Shown here piece by piece: positions 13,143 through 25,680 of a DNA stretch of 64,000 nucleotides; position 1 is the first letter of the stretch, and the number at the start of each line of letters is the position of its first letter. Position numbers and translations under genes: made by a program. The notes beneath the pieces were generated by a model. The model worked only from the letters and a program-made list of their open reading frames with translations. It did no database searches and was not told the origin of the DNA. Source of the stretch: Sialis fuliginosa (lineage: Eukaryota > Arthropoda > Insecta > Megaloptera > Sialidae); contig OY540812.1 of NCBI GenBank assembly GCA_961205875.1, positions 18,228,001-18,292,000 of the forward strand. Reading direction: 5' to 3'.

Positions 13143-14316
13143 TTAAAAATCAACATCATTTTTAATTTTATCATTAAATTTAATAAAACTTTCTTCATTT
13201 TGTAGTGGAAGAATCATGTCAATTTCACTCTCAGAGTTACTGATTTCGTCACTCAAAATGCTTGTTGAATTATGAAGTTTTTCAATGACATTTTCAAGGC
13301 TTTGTAATCTGGTTGAATAATTGGTTAATTGACTTCCTAAATTTGACAAACGTTTGCCGATGCTTACAAAACAGCTCGATATGAATTGATGCAGATCTTC
13401 TGTAACAAAAAAAATCACGTTTCCAATACACATTAAAGAAAAAAAAAAACGATGTATGTTTTTACCTATTGTCATTGGTTGATTTGCACTGGTCTCGAGT
13501 TTTTCTTCAGCTTTTTTTTTTACAATCCTTTTTGGATTTAATATATTGTTTGGATCTAATCCGTTAGTGTTGTCTTCATCACTGGAAAATTCCGTTGAAG
13601 TTGACTTAATGTCAGTGTCATCAGATGGGTGACAACTTGGGATTGAAATCGATTTAGAATTCAATTTTTTTCTTTTTGTGTGTTGACTTTTAGGATTAGA
13701 TGAATCTAACATTAAAAAAAATATATTTGTTGCATATTTATAACAAAAAATTTTACCAAAAAAAATTAAAACTACTTACGAATTTTTATACCAAGATCGT
13801 CTGTCCATTTCAATGCTGCTTGACTAAATTGTTTGTTAATGAGCTCTTTATTCTTTGCAACAAATTTGCGCTTCAGAGCCTTCTTATCAGTATCTGCTTT
13901 TTTTTGCAGATTCTTCATTTGCTGTCGAGTATACATATGGTTTTGTTTCTAACTCAACAATTTTATTTTCAGCTTCTTTATAAGTATCTAAAAAATTGAT
14001 TAATAATATGTCAAAATATTTTTTTTGCTCATCAAAAATTAATAAAATGTAAAAAAATTAATATTGTGGTAAAGAATTTATTTTAAAATAACATATCATT
14101 ACTTACGAGCACTTCCGCGAATATCCACTAGAAATGTTGGCTATGTAGATTTGGGTGGTTCTAAATTTTTCACCATTTCTTGCAGTTCTTCGCATACATT
14201 TGGATCATCAAGCAGGCCTGGCATATATTTGCAATATACCTTATCAGAATCTTCTTCAAAATGAAGCCATGTATATATAATATAATATAATATAAGACGA
14301 TATTTATGATCCATGT
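13143..14316 (-). pseudogene. Decayed multi-exon gene inside the CACTA-like element
   Basis: Four minus-strand exons can be drawn with good splice sites: 14316-14107, 13987-13780 (donor C|GTAAGT), 13705-13466 (donor G|GTAAAA) and 13399-13143 (acceptor TTACAG). Phases agree across all joins. The predicted protein has an N-terminal segment with MDHKYRLILYYIIYTWLHF, a Lys/Glu-rich stretch starting TYKEAENK, a Ser/Asp-rich low-complexity part, and a C-terminal helical, coiled-coil-like segment (ISSCFVSIGKRLSNLGSQL). It is broken by an in-frame TAG in the first exon, after residues PPKST, and by an extra A in an 8-A run (13896-13905 region) that shifts the second exon. I do not recognise the family. 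Its position suggests a transposon accessory protein, loosely like those found with BEN-type or other domains in insect elements, but no catalytic motif is visible. An upstream exon is likely, because an acceptor (TTTTTTATAG) precedes 14316. Confidence 0.5.
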
Positions 14317-14806
14317 CTATAAAAAACAAAACAAAAAGTGGGTATGTGTACTTATGTACACGCGTTAGAAGTTATACTTATTTGTCGTGAAATTTTAAAA
14401 CACTTATCAAAATTTGATTACACATTTCAAATATTAAAATCTTAGTTTTGGAAAAAAATTATTTGAAACAAGAAAATATTTCTTTTGCCTTAAAATTTTA
14501 ACTCCAAAAATAAAAATCATTTGTTTAGACAAATGGCTACAGCTTAAAGATGTAAGTAGGTGAAAAAGTTACCTGAATTATAACAGATATATATTCAATA
14601 AACGTTAAAAACAATTATTGGATTAAACAACAGAATTATAAAAAATCACTTGTAGCAGCATCAATCTTTACACAACAAATTTTTAATAACGACAGTTCAA
14701 AAATCGTATTATTGCTCATACGCAGTAGCTTAGCATCGTGAGAAAATAAAATGTAACAAAATTTACCCCTTCCGCCAGCGCGTTCACATGAAACTATGTT
14801 CTATAC

Positions 14807-16546
14807 CAGTATTTCTCAAACTTTTTGAATTGAATCACTCATAATTGTGATTAATAGCGAAATTTAATATCAATAATAATTAATAACAAGTTAATAACTT
14901 ATCTCGAGTACATCTTTGAACAAAATATTATTTGTATATTTTTCGACATTAACTTAACTAACTAATTGAGTTTACTAAAAATATTTTAAATTAAATTTAA
15001 TGTGATGAGTGAGCGCGGCTTTGTTTTGATGTTGGTCAGTACTGAAAATACCATTTCGTATAATAGGGCGAGCGGATTACAGCTATTTCGAGTACACTAA
15101 CCAACCAATCGACGTTCTAGTGGCTAAAAATGATTTTATTAAATTCTTTATATTTTTCTGAGAAAAAACATCTATATACATGATATTTTTTTATGCGGTC
15201 CTTCAATAGGTACACACATTTTTTTGTTTAATAAATCTAAATCTGCATTAAAAAATCTGAAAAAATTATGTAAGCTTCATTGGATTAAAATAAACATTTT
15301 TTGTCTCATAAACTTTTTTTTTAAAGCTATAGTTTTGAAGATAAAAAATATTTTAACTTTAAAAATAGCGAAAAATTCGTATATTTGTGAATTTTTTTCT
15401 CGGTAACTAATTGTTCAATCAGAATAAAACATAAACAAAAAGAATCAGCCAACTTTAAACTATAATTAGATTTTTTTTCATTTTGATTATTACTGTAATT
15501 AAATGTAAAAACTTCATTAGAGCCGAACTCACTCCTTGCGCCGTAAATCGATACCATGGCTGGCTACAATTTTCGTTTAAAGTTGAAATATTTAAATACT
15601 GGGATGAAAGTTTCAATAAAAACACTTTAGAATATTTTTATTGCACATTTATTTGTTACAATTATTTTCTTTATTGTTACACTTATCAAAACATCTACAA
15701 ACTGAACAACATTTTAAATCTAAATCCAAACAAGAGCATGTTTTAGCTGTACAAGGAAATTTTCCGCAACAAGAACAGAAATATTTTTTGTAGATGTTCT
15801 GATAAGTATAATATTATAATAAAGAAAATAATCGTGACAAATAAATGTGCAATAAAAATATTCTAAAGTGTTTTTATTGATGCATTCATCCCAGTATTTA
15901 AATATTTCAATTATTATTAAATGAATGTTGTAGCCAGCCATGGTATCGATTTACGGCGCAAAGAGTGAGTTCGGCTCTAATGAAGTTTTTACATTTAATT
16001 ACAGTAATGATCAAAATGAAAAAAAATATAGTTATAGTTCAAAGTTGGCTGATTCTTTTTGTTTTTGATTTATTTTGATTGAACAATTAGTTTCCGAGAA
16101 AAAAAATCACAAATATACGAATTTTTCGCTATTTTTAAAGTATAAATATTTTTTATCTTCAAAACAATTGATTTTAAAAAAAAGTTTATGAGACAAAAAA
16201 TGTTCATTTTAATCCAATGAAGCTTACATAATTTTTTCAGATTTTTTAATGTATATAGATGTTTTTTCTCAGAAAAATATAAAGAATTTAATAAAATCAT
16301 TTTTAGCCACTAGAACGTCGATTGGTCGGTTATTGTCATTTCTAAGCGAGCTAGACTCGATAATCCGCTCGCCTATAAATAAGTTGGTTGCAAATGGCAA
16401 GAGAACTGTCATTGTTAATTCAGCGAATAGTGGACACTGTTTTCACACCAAGTAAAAAAGAATTGTTTGCTTACTAAACTCGGTTTATGTCATCAATTTT
16501 TCTGCGACCTTCCTAGGAGTCGCGACCCACACTTTGAGAATCACTG
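14807..16546. mobile_element. hAT foldback element, 1.74 kb, nested in the CACTA-like element
   Basis: It begins CAGTATTTCTCAAACTTTTT and ends ACTTTGAGAATCACTG. It is flanked on both sides by TTCTATAC (14799-14806, 16547-16554), an exact 8-bp hAT duplication. Its halves are long inverted repeats: 15067-15702 pairs with about 15787-16377, leaving a short central spacer. Mirrored fragments of the same frame appear on opposite strands, such as LKKLCKLHWIK and EIFKYWDE. It therefore arose by inverted duplication of one part of a larger hAT element. No intact transposase remains. Confidence 0.85.
15649..15780 (-). pseudogene. Cys-rich CXC-like relic in the hAT foldback
   Basis: The minus strand encodes 43 residues up to TAA (15649-15651) with twelve cysteines in CxC, CC and CxxC spacing: FCSCCGKFPC, CSCLDLDLKCC and CRCFDKC. 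The pattern is like the CXC/TSO1-type cysteine repeats found at the C-terminus of some transposon-encoded proteins. The frame runs from the central spacer into one arm of the foldback, and the other arm carries only its beginning. No start codon or transposase core is linked to it. I regard it as the tail of the ancestral element's protein. Confidence 0.45.
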
Positions 16547-17239
16547 TTCTATACTTGTGTCGGCATGTCAAAAGAAACGCAACAATGATTTTTTCTATGC
16601 TGGTCGGGACTTGCAAATTCGAATAAAATTAAAGGTTGTTTTACACCGGCATATGGAGCATTTATAAAGGTTGTTTTAGGCATTTTGACCAGTTTATATA
16701 TAATTCATAAATAATAATTAGCAAAGATTTACTTACTTTCAAATATAAAAAATGTTGATATGCAGATTTGAACATACCCTATTACACTTACAATTAAATT
16801 TTATCACTATTTTTTACCACAGTGAATAATTCGGTTCTTTCACAATTTTTTTTATACACTTGATCGATTCTATGAGGTTTTTTTTATAAAACTAACATAT
16901 TTCATATTCAGAAACAACATGTATATTAAAACATTTTAATAAAAAAAAAAATTTTTTTATAATCTATACTTCATACTTGCAATTCAAGTATAAATGTTTG
17001 CTACTAATTTTACTTAGAACTGCATTCAAATTAAATTTTAAATCTGCATAAGTCACAATTTTATAAAAATGCAAAATAAATATACCAAGTTTTATACTTG
17101 AAACTACACAGCAGAATTAGAAGATTACATAAAACTATATGATTGTAAGAGACACTAGTAAAAATATAAACAAATCTAAAGTAATTAAAGTTTTACAATT
17201 TTTCAATCACTTTTTGCAATTTGGATTACGTATTTCAGT

Positions 17240-17930
17240 TAGTCATTTTTTTGATAACTGTAGTAAGATTAGACTACAAATAGGTATAGAAATTTTACAA
17301 AATTTTAGACTTGAAATTACAAACAAGAATTGTAAAAATACATAGCGCTCATGACTTGAAAGAAATTTTGTAAAAATACAAACAGAATTTAAAAAAAAAA
17401 GTAATGATTTGTAAATTTCCTGTAATTGTAACTGCAAGTTTCGGTTAGTAATTTTACTATTAATCTTGGTAAAATCAAAATCCGAATATGTGTAGAAATT
17501 TTACAAAGTTTTAGACTTGAAATTACAAATAAGAATTGTAAAAATACATAGCGCTCATGACTTGAATGAATTTTTGTAAAAATGCAAACAGAATTTGAAA
17601 AAATAAATAATGATTTGTAAATTTCCAATCACTTCTTGAGATTGTAATTGCAAATTTTGGTTAGTAATTTTACAGATAAATGTGGTAAAATTAAATTCCG
17701 AATATGTGTAGAAATTTTACAAAGTTTTAGACTTAAAATTACAAACAAGAAATGTAAAAATACATAGCGCTCATGACTTGAATAAATTTTTGTAAAAATG
17801 CAAACTGAATTTGAAAAAATAAATAATGATTTGTAAATTTCCAATCACTTCTTGAGATTGTAATTGCAAATTTTGGTTAGTAATTTTACAGATAATTGTG
17901 GTAAAATTAAATTCCGAATATGTATGGAAA
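17240..17930. repeat. Tandem array, 206-216 bp unit, right CACTA subterminal zone
   Basis: At least three units share CATAGCGCTCATGACTTGAA at 17341, 17547 and 17763, so the spacing is 206 and 216 bp. Between these lie GTAATTTTAC and TTTTACAAAG motifs. The similar minus-strand frames are by-products of the repetition. Confidence 0.8.
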
Positions 17931-18161
17931 TTTTACAAAACTTTAGATTTAATTCTACAACTTTGAATGGTAAAATTACAACAAGTTTCTGACGAATACA
18001 AAAAATTTGTAAAATTGCAACCTGCTTAGTACTCTTGTTATTACAAATTGCAATATTACTACGAATGCGTTTGAAAATTCCAATACAATACGAGAGTTTG
18101 TAATTTTACAAAGCAACTGCTTAGTAAAAATGTAGTAAATTTACAAAAATTTTTAACAGTG

Positions 18162-20210
18162 TAGAATATCAATTCTATCACAACCATAAGAAAATAGCAT
18201 AATGTTGAAATTTTTACATTCTCTTTAAAAAAATGATAAAACTTTATAACAACTTTATTCAAAATAGATACCACAACCTCAGTGTATTACAAAAATGTAT
18301 TTTTAAAGCAATCGTTTATGTTATTCTATTTAATGTATATAAAAACGTGTGTACACCGCGTTGTACAATAATAACTTTTGGTTTCTAAGCAAAACTACAG
18401 CACCGTTACTCTTCACGCTTCAGTGAACTCCTAAACAAAAGTGCAATTCGTGGTTACTGTTTTGTATATGTGAAAAAACAAAAACAAAATGACTCGTAGT
18501 TCTCTCGTTTAATACGAAATAAACCATTTGTTAAATTAATTTTAGTTAATTTAAGTTGTTAAAATTTATTTTTACCTGCGTTAAAATTGGATTGGATATT
18601 GGATATAATTTTATTATGTGTAACAATATATAGGTGTCGCTGATAATGCATACTTTATTTTTTGAGCAATTAATATCTATATTTAAAGCCTGTTGAAAAA
18701 TTATATAGAATAACAAAACCTTAAAAAAAACTCTTTTCTTATTTAAGAATAAAATTAATGTTTATAAACTAATACAAATTCTTACATTACCATTTTTTTA
18801 AATTAATTTACGTGAGGAATTTTGAAGTTTTTGAGTCGATGCGTGATCGTGACTCAAAATAAAACAATCGTGCGTAACTTAACCTTTTATCAGGCGTGTG
18901 TCTGTGAGTATATTATATAGTAATAAAATATATATTTATATATCTAATTTACTAATTTAAAAACGAAGTTCTGCTCTGTTTATTTTTCTTTGTTTTATTC
19001 TTAATTACACTATAAATGCAGTTTTAAAGAAATAATACAACCATCGACGGAAAAAAAGTTCATCATTTCAAAATTTAATTTATATCATGCGTGGGTAAAA
19101 AAAAATATAATTCTTAAACATGCGAGATCGTGATTTTATTTTCTGTAATCGTGAAAGAACGGGCGTGATTAAAAATATTCTCTTCGTAAGCGTACATGCA
19201 TTATTGTGAGCAAAAATTACTCAACAACGTTTCTTCGAATATTTCATTGTACGTTCAAGACTCTTCAGTTGTGAATTGTGTGCATTATGTAATAGTCACA
19301 CAATTTCGATTCTTTTGATCGACACATCGAACATTTCAAGCATTTTATACAACCAACGATATATTTTAAGTAAACTCCTTATGATGTATCCAGTACTTTA
19401 TTGATAATAAAAACGTATATTTCCATTCGTATTTACAAAACCAATATCGAACACAAGAGTATGTATGGTCACGTATATAATAGAAAACATAAAGTTAAAC
19501 AATATTTTCCTTTATATATAAAAATGATTGTGGTAATACCAAAACGCTGCAAACAGTTCTTGCAAATATTGCGTTTCAAAGAGAACTGACATCAGACGAA
19601 ATAACGCTCAACAAAAGTAAATAGAGATCTCGTTTCTTTTTAAAAGATTATTACAAATGTTCTTGTTTCAAAAATATGCATGTATTTTTATACTTGAAAG
19701 CATTTTAATATGCAATGAAAGCTTGTAAATAGATACACAAATATATATTTAGATACTTATAATTAGTAGCGTCTTAATATTATGGATTTTTATTTTATTT
19801 TATCCGCCATTGAAGTTGGTATTTATGTACCAATAAATAAATAAGAAATATTTTTCAATTGAGATTGATGAAATTTTTGCTATTACAAAAATAAAAATCA
19901 GATACAAATAAATATTTTCTGAATAGCATAAGCAAAAAAAAACACAGGAAATCATCCATTTACTAACAATGATTATGTTCAGGATCAAGGTTAACCATAG
20001 ATTGAAAACGGATGACTAACGAATTGTGTTTGACACAGTAAGTGTTTCAGCAAATCTCCAGTAAAAGTTTTACCAGCGTCGCCATTTATAGCCAAACCGG
20101 CGATGGCGCGATTTATTTAAAAAAATCATTTATATATTATTTTTAGCAAGCGCAAAAAAGTACCATTAAAATTTAACATAATGTAATAAAACGAAGTATC
20201 TTTAATGATA
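18162..20210. other. AT-rich non-coding DNA
   Basis: No gene or element recognised. Confidence 0.5.
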
Positions 20211-20478
20211 TCTTCTTAATATATAAAAATTTAGGTTTTGGTGCGTATGTACGTGAGATCATCAACCACTGGACGTATCGAAGCCATATTCACACCATAT
20301 GTGTATGTTTGTTTGGTGTTATGGTCCGATTTGGTTCAAATTCAAAATATATATTAGTTACGTGGAAAGAAATATTTTTTTTGGTGCTGGAGTCGAGATA
20401 TTTATGAAAATGTGTATTTATGGTCTGATTTTTAAACAAATTATTTTTGGTCAGAACAACGTTTGCCAGGTCAGCTAG
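20211..20478 (+). mobile_element. Non-autonomous Helitron-like element
   Basis: It opens TCTTCTTAATATATAAAAAT after an A and closes CAACGTTTGCCAGGTCAGCTAG, a 3' end style I associate with insect, especially lepidopteran, Helitrons. The base after CTAG is A and not the expected T. The interior fragment (GAGATCATCAACC … GGTCCGATTTGGTTC) has no coding potential. Confidence 0.6.
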
Positions 20479-20762
20479 AGTTGATAAATAAAATCAGAAA
20501 ATACGACTGTGAGTGTGACTTATTGTTAGCTACTAAATTAACCAGAAATCGATTGTCTAAACTCTTACTATGAGTTACTGTAAGCGAACTTGAAGACATA
20601 AGAATGACAAATATTCAAATTCTTTTGACGTTTTATCTTTAGCTCGTACAATACTGTATTAATCATTTTATATTTAAAATGAATGCTGAATATCTAGATT
20701 TTATAATAATGATGATAGTTTACTGGAATTATAAAATAACTTCGCAAGCTCTTACTCTAATG

Positions 20763-21047
20763 CAGTGGTCTTCAAACTTTGTCTACTCACGAAACCCTTA
20801 GAACTATAAGGTTTTTTCGACGAAAAATATATCTTATTGGGATTAGTTATAAAAGCAGAATAACTAACTTCTCGGAATGCATTAATTTTCAAATATAACT
20901 AAATGTATCTTTATATTTTTAGTTGATAAAGTGTGAGTGCTTTATAATTTTTTTCTCGAATTTTTATTTTGACTCGCGGAACCCCCAGATTGGTACCTTG
21001 GAACCCTGGGTCCTGGGGTCCCACGGAACACAGTTTGAAGATCACTA
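20763..21047. mobile_element. hAT MITE, 285 bp, clean 8-bp duplication
   Basis: It starts CAGTGGTCTTCAAACTTTG and ends CACAGTTTGAAGATCACTA. It is flanked on both sides by CTCTAATG (20755-20762, 21048-21055). Internal blocks such as CACGAAACCCTTAGAAC and CTCGCGGAACCCCCAG also occur, inverted, in the element at 23295. Confidence 0.9.
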
Positions 21048-21055
21048 CTCTAATG

Positions 21056-23294
21056 TAAGAGAAATTAAAAGCACTTTTAAGCATATATATTTTTTTTGTT
21101 AAGTACAAAAAAATCTACTTCTGTGGAAGATATAAACGAAATAAGAAACAGATTCTAATAAAACAAGTCTAGAGTAGTTCGCTTTACACAAAAGAGTCAT
21201 TTCTTAATAGAAAATACTAAAATGACATTGTATTTTCGTATTTTTACTTTGTATACTTTTTATTTATTTACATTATTTCTTTATATACGGAACTTTTAAC
21301 ATGTTTATCTTTTCTTCTCATCCTTTGTGTATGTTTGTACAAAGCAAATGCATTAAAGTGCAGTTGCAATGAATAATTTATTATTATTCGATTATAATAA
21401 AATAATGAGAGTTTTTATATTGACAGGTTATTGGAACATATGCTTTTTTTCTTTGTCCTTTATTGATCTTATCTGAATTTGGTGTTTTAATAAATATGTA
21501 CATGGGGATAATGTCAACAAAATAGTATATTTATTCTCAAATATAATAAAGTGCAACATAAATAAATAAAGAATATTAAATTGTATTTGTGGAAAATACT
21601 TACTACATTCATATGTACAGGATCTCATTTAAAAAACCATTTGATATTTACAAAGAAGGTGTAGTTCTTAGTAAACCTAAGCAATATTTATAGCATTCTT
21701 GGTAGAAAATATTCTTAGAATCGAATCCATACGTATTTTTCGAATGTAATGTTAATTTGCAAATCAAAATTTAATAAAAAAATAACATGACAAATTGAAT
21801 AATTTCATTCTCAAGGTTGAATAGTTTAATAAATATAACAGAAATAGCTTATTTATTCGAAAATATTTAAATGTTTTAGCCTAACCGTTTTATATATTAT
21901 ATGTATGTATCTACTTGTAAACAATTTTATATTTTAAATACTTAACATCAAGTAATGTCTGTATTTTTTTTAGGTTCTATAAATAAATCTCTACTATTCG
22001 TTTTTATTGTCAACGTTTCTCCAGACTTAATAGCGATCCACTTCTTGAATAGATTTTATACAACCAACCATATATCATTTTTAAATTTAAATCTTGCAAG
22101 CCAAAAATAATGTATGTAGAATGCAGATAATATAATCAAATGCAGATATATATTCAATTTGAAAAAATCGAGTTCACTTTTCATGAAAATAACTTTTCCA
22201 ATTCCCAAAGTGAAACCGAAATGTTTGTTCGTTGTTATCAGGTCGAGAAAAACCATATCACATTTCCTTCGACATTGACGCGCGCGGTATGCAAATGACA
22301 CGGCCCTTTTTTCTCCTCACCAACAAAAGTCCAGCGACAATTCATAAATCATCGAGCAAAGCTCTGGGGACACACACACAACGCAACCATGCATTTATCA
22401 TCCGAAAGCATATAGCTTATCGTCGATAGCTTAACGGTTAGTGCAGTGGCGCAATGTGAATGAAGTAAATAGGTGAATAGGCGAAACTATTCATCATAGT
22501 TGTGGTGATTTACAGTGAATGCAATTTTGGTAGTTTTGATACCAAAGTACTAGACTATAACGGTTTTTTAAGAGAACTTAATTGTTTTGTCTTCTGAGAG
22601 ATCATATAAGACTCGAGCAAATTATAAACAAATATATATTTCATATAAAATTGTATTTAATTTGATTTCGAATAAATTTACTGTATTTCCGATATAATTG
22701 ATTACTTCCTTAATTAGTTTTTGTGCAACAGTCAAAATAAAACCAAACAAAATTATCTTGGAATTTATTGCAACAAAAAAAAACTACTGGAATGAATTAT
22801 AAACAATTTTTAAAAAAACTTGATTCTCAAACAGAAAAATCTTATATTCACATCAATGAAAATCATATTTGCCATATTATTATCTCAATAACAACAAACA
22901 AATTCTACCGAATAAATAAAATTAATACTGAACAGTATTCACGTTTCTTAAATCTCACAATTTTCCCCTCTTTTACACCATTATTGTACATTCACTGGTT
23001 TATATCGATGGCTTAACAAATGTCCCAGTAAGCTTTGGTTTACCTAAGCTTCTAGATTTTATACACACACATGAACAACCACCTGCGTTTTAGGGTGACC
23101 TATGTTGAGCTGCATCCATGCATCAATCATGATCTCTTGTTGATTCCTGCTGTAAAATACACATTTATCTTTATGTAGGAGATTTAGAAAATATTTTACG
23201 TATTGTTGTTTCCTTCAAACATCATCGGTTCATTGAGTATGAAATGAAAATGTTTAATTATTTTTCACTTTTAAATAAACTCTGTACTGTAGTC
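21056..23294. other. Non-coding DNA with a G+C-richer patch
   Basis: Mostly AT-rich. A patch at about 22200-22470 has more G+C (CGACATTGACGCGCGCGG, AGCTTAACGGTTAGTGCAG) but no plausible exon. The second motif looks like a tRNA/SINE A box, but no B box follows. Nothing else seen. Confidence 0.4.
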
Positions 23295-23449
23295 CAATGG
23301 TCTTCAAACTGTGTTCCTCTCTGGAAGTTCCGCGGATCAAAATAAAAATTCGAAAAAAAAATATATTTTACTAAGAGTGAGAAGGGGTTCACCGAAAAAA
23401 CTTTATTGTTCTAAGGGTTCTGTGAGTCGACAAAGTTTGAAGACCACTG
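23295..23449. mobile_element. hAT MITE, 155 bp, shorter relative of 20763
   Basis: The termini CAATGGTCTTCAAACTGTG and CAAAGTTTGAAGACCACTG match those of the 285-bp element, and the internal blocks are in reverse order. Flanking octamers (CTGTAGTC and CTTTATGT) agree only partly, so the duplication has decayed. Confidence 0.8.
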
Positions 23450-25203
23450 CTTTATGTTATATTAAAAATATATAATGTAAATACTCTTTTAAGTATCAGT
23501 AATAATATTTTTATATAAAATGTATATGTTTTTCGTTTCCCCTTATCGATTCTATAACAAGCAATATCTCCAAATACTTTCTCTATTGTAAACTAATAAA
23601 AAAAAACCTGCCATAAGCCTTGATTGTGGCAAACAGTAAACAAAAAAGTTTAATATCATCGTAGCTGTAAAAATAAAGTAACGCTTGTGTGAGCCGGCTT
23701 TTATCATCCAGGGGTGGAATTTCAAAACCTTTCATTTCTTAATTTAAAATATTTGTAAAGAGGAAAAAACATTTCTTATCGTACTTCTTTATTTTAAATA
23801 AAAAAATTATAAAGGAATGGAGATTGCCACTATGCCTATCAGGGCTGGATCAGTATAACAAGGATAACTAACATATAGGTTTTGGGATTTACACATAAAT
23901 TTTAAATATTTTAATATAAGTTCTTGTGATTAGGTATAAGGAACTAAAATGTATACAATTTCCGTTTTAAATCTATTAAGCACAAAAGGATTTAATATTA
24001 CACAATTCGTAGCGGGCCTGATAACTTAGGTCGCCCCCATCTCTCTAAATAACCTCTCCCTCTTACCCTAGTTATCTGTAGTACCCACCCCTCTCTTTTC
24101 CTCTATACCACTGCCACATCCTCCCCCTGTACAAATCCTTACCACTTACAATCACTGTTTATTTATTTGATGTTTTTTGTACCCAACGTGTATTTTAACG
24201 CTAGAATAGGTATGATTAAAATTTTGCTATATTTACTAACGTTTATATGCAATATGTACAGTTGGTATCTAGATAATAAATTTTATGATATTTTTGTGTT
24301 TGATGTGGTATAATAACATTATATTGGATATTTTATGAAATTTTATGAATAACTTTGTAAATTTAATATTTAGTTTGCGTTTTAAGTAATTTTTGTAAAT
24401 TATATCGGGTTATACCTTCATTTTCTCTCGCATTTACCTTTTAAATAAAATTAACAATAAAATCATTTTTATATAATTTATTTTTAATTCTTGTTACTAT
24501 AAATAATTAAAAATTAAATAAAGCAACTAACCACAATTACAAATTTAATTCATTTTAATTGAAAAACTAATGAAGAAGAAATAATTAAATATTGATTGCT
24601 TGATGCTTAGAAGTAATTTAAAACTTCAAGTATTTCTAAATTATTCTACTTTTTGTAATTCAAATAACTGATAAAATCGTATCTTTTTAAAGAATGTAAT
24701 GACTATGAGTTTTTTTAACTTTTATTAAAATTAGCAAACATATATTAACCTTTCCAGAATTAATAATGTCTTTATTTGCGCACTAGTTAAAAATACGCGC
24801 TTATATTTAAATCAGAATTATTTTTAAACATTGTTCATTTAAATTTTATAGACATGCATGATATTTTTTGCATTATTAAATTGATACTAATTTGAGTTGC
24901 CATATCCTTTTATTTTATTAATTTAGCATTTAAAATCATGTGGGATGAAAAAAACTGGTTGTTTATTATACTTACTTACTTGTTTTATGCATAATAATTG
25001 TGTTTACTAGTATTAATATCACATGATTAGCTTAATTTGAATACCTTATCGAAAATTAAATACTTATTTGTTTCATTACTTTTCCTGTTCCTTGAAATAA
25101 CAAGTAATTTTGGTTTATTAAAAAAGACAAAATATGTTTTTTAATGAATATTTTTTAGCAATTACTGGAATAAAGCAAAATATGTATATAATTAAGTTAC
25201 ATT
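23450..25203. other. AT-rich non-coding DNA with a pyrimidine-rich tract
   Basis: At 24030-24150 the plus strand is C/T-rich (CGCCCCCATCTCTC, CCTCTCCCTCTTACCC, CATCCTCCCCCTG), unlike anything around it. No coding frame accompanies it. Confidence 0.5.
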
Positions 25204-25680
25204 GTCTTCAGACCCTTTTGTAAATTTATTACCATACTTTTTGACTTTATTTGCGAAATTTTTTTTAAATGGGGCATTTTCGAGCGTTCAGTCGTTGAAT
25301 CTTCCGGGCGGTGGACTGGAAAAACGGCCCAAGATATTTGTCAGATAAAATGACCAATGGATAATAAAAATAATTATTTAATAATCCTACAAATTTCAGG
25401 TAGCTGGTAATTATCTATAATAACCTCGTTATTTCGATATATTGGAGGTGATCGCCCCACTATTTCTGTTCGCCATTTTTTTTTTTCGATTTTCTCACCA
25501 TATTATCTTGGGCCGCTTTTCCAGTCCGCCACCCGGAAAATTCCGCGGCTGCACGCTCGAAAATGCCCCATTTTTAAGAATTTTCGCAAATAAAAAAAAA
25601 TGACAAACACATCAAAAAGAAGCCATTCACGAAATTTCAAAAGTATGGCAATAAAACAAAACGGTCGAGGTACTGAGGAC
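25204..25680. mobile_element. MITE with long (over 80 bp) inverted termini
   Basis: GTCTTCAGACC at the left faces GAGGTACTGAGGAC at the right. The arms continue inwards through ACCATACTTTTTGA, GGGGCATTTTCGAGCG and GGACTGGAAAAACGGCC, whose complements occur in order at about 25500-25650 with scattered differences. It contains no coding sequence. The target duplication is not resolved. Confidence 0.7.

Larger units (their letters stand above)
11870..18161. mobile_element. CACTA (EnSpm)-like transposon, 6.3 kb, decayed
   Basis: The left end CACTGTTAAAAATTTC and right end AAATTTTTAACAGTG are inverted termini starting CACTG, flanked by TA on both sides as a possible 2-bp duplication. Both subterminal zones are dense in GTAATTTTAC and TTTACAAA-type motifs. 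At the left they form a 219-bp tandem duplication, and at the right a 206-216 bp tandem array. Dense subterminal repeats are characteristic of CACTA elements. The interior carries a decayed intron-containing gene on the minus strand and a nested hAT foldback. I found no CACTA transposase, so it is non-autonomous or gutted. The superfamily call rests on termini and subterminal structure only. Confidence 0.6.

Noticed and set aside
17243..17844. Three similar minus-strand frames with EIYKSLFIFSNSVCIF
   Set aside because: They repeat because the DNA is a 206-216 bp tandem array. Low-complexity translation.
11870..18161. Spaced short repeats read as a CRISPR array
   Set aside because: Units are over 200 bp, in eukaryotic DNA, without unique spacers. 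They are transposon subterminal repeats.
22425..22470. tRNA-like A box (TAGCTTAACGGTTAGTGCAG)
   Set aside because: No B box at the right distance and no cloverleaf. At most a SINE scrap.
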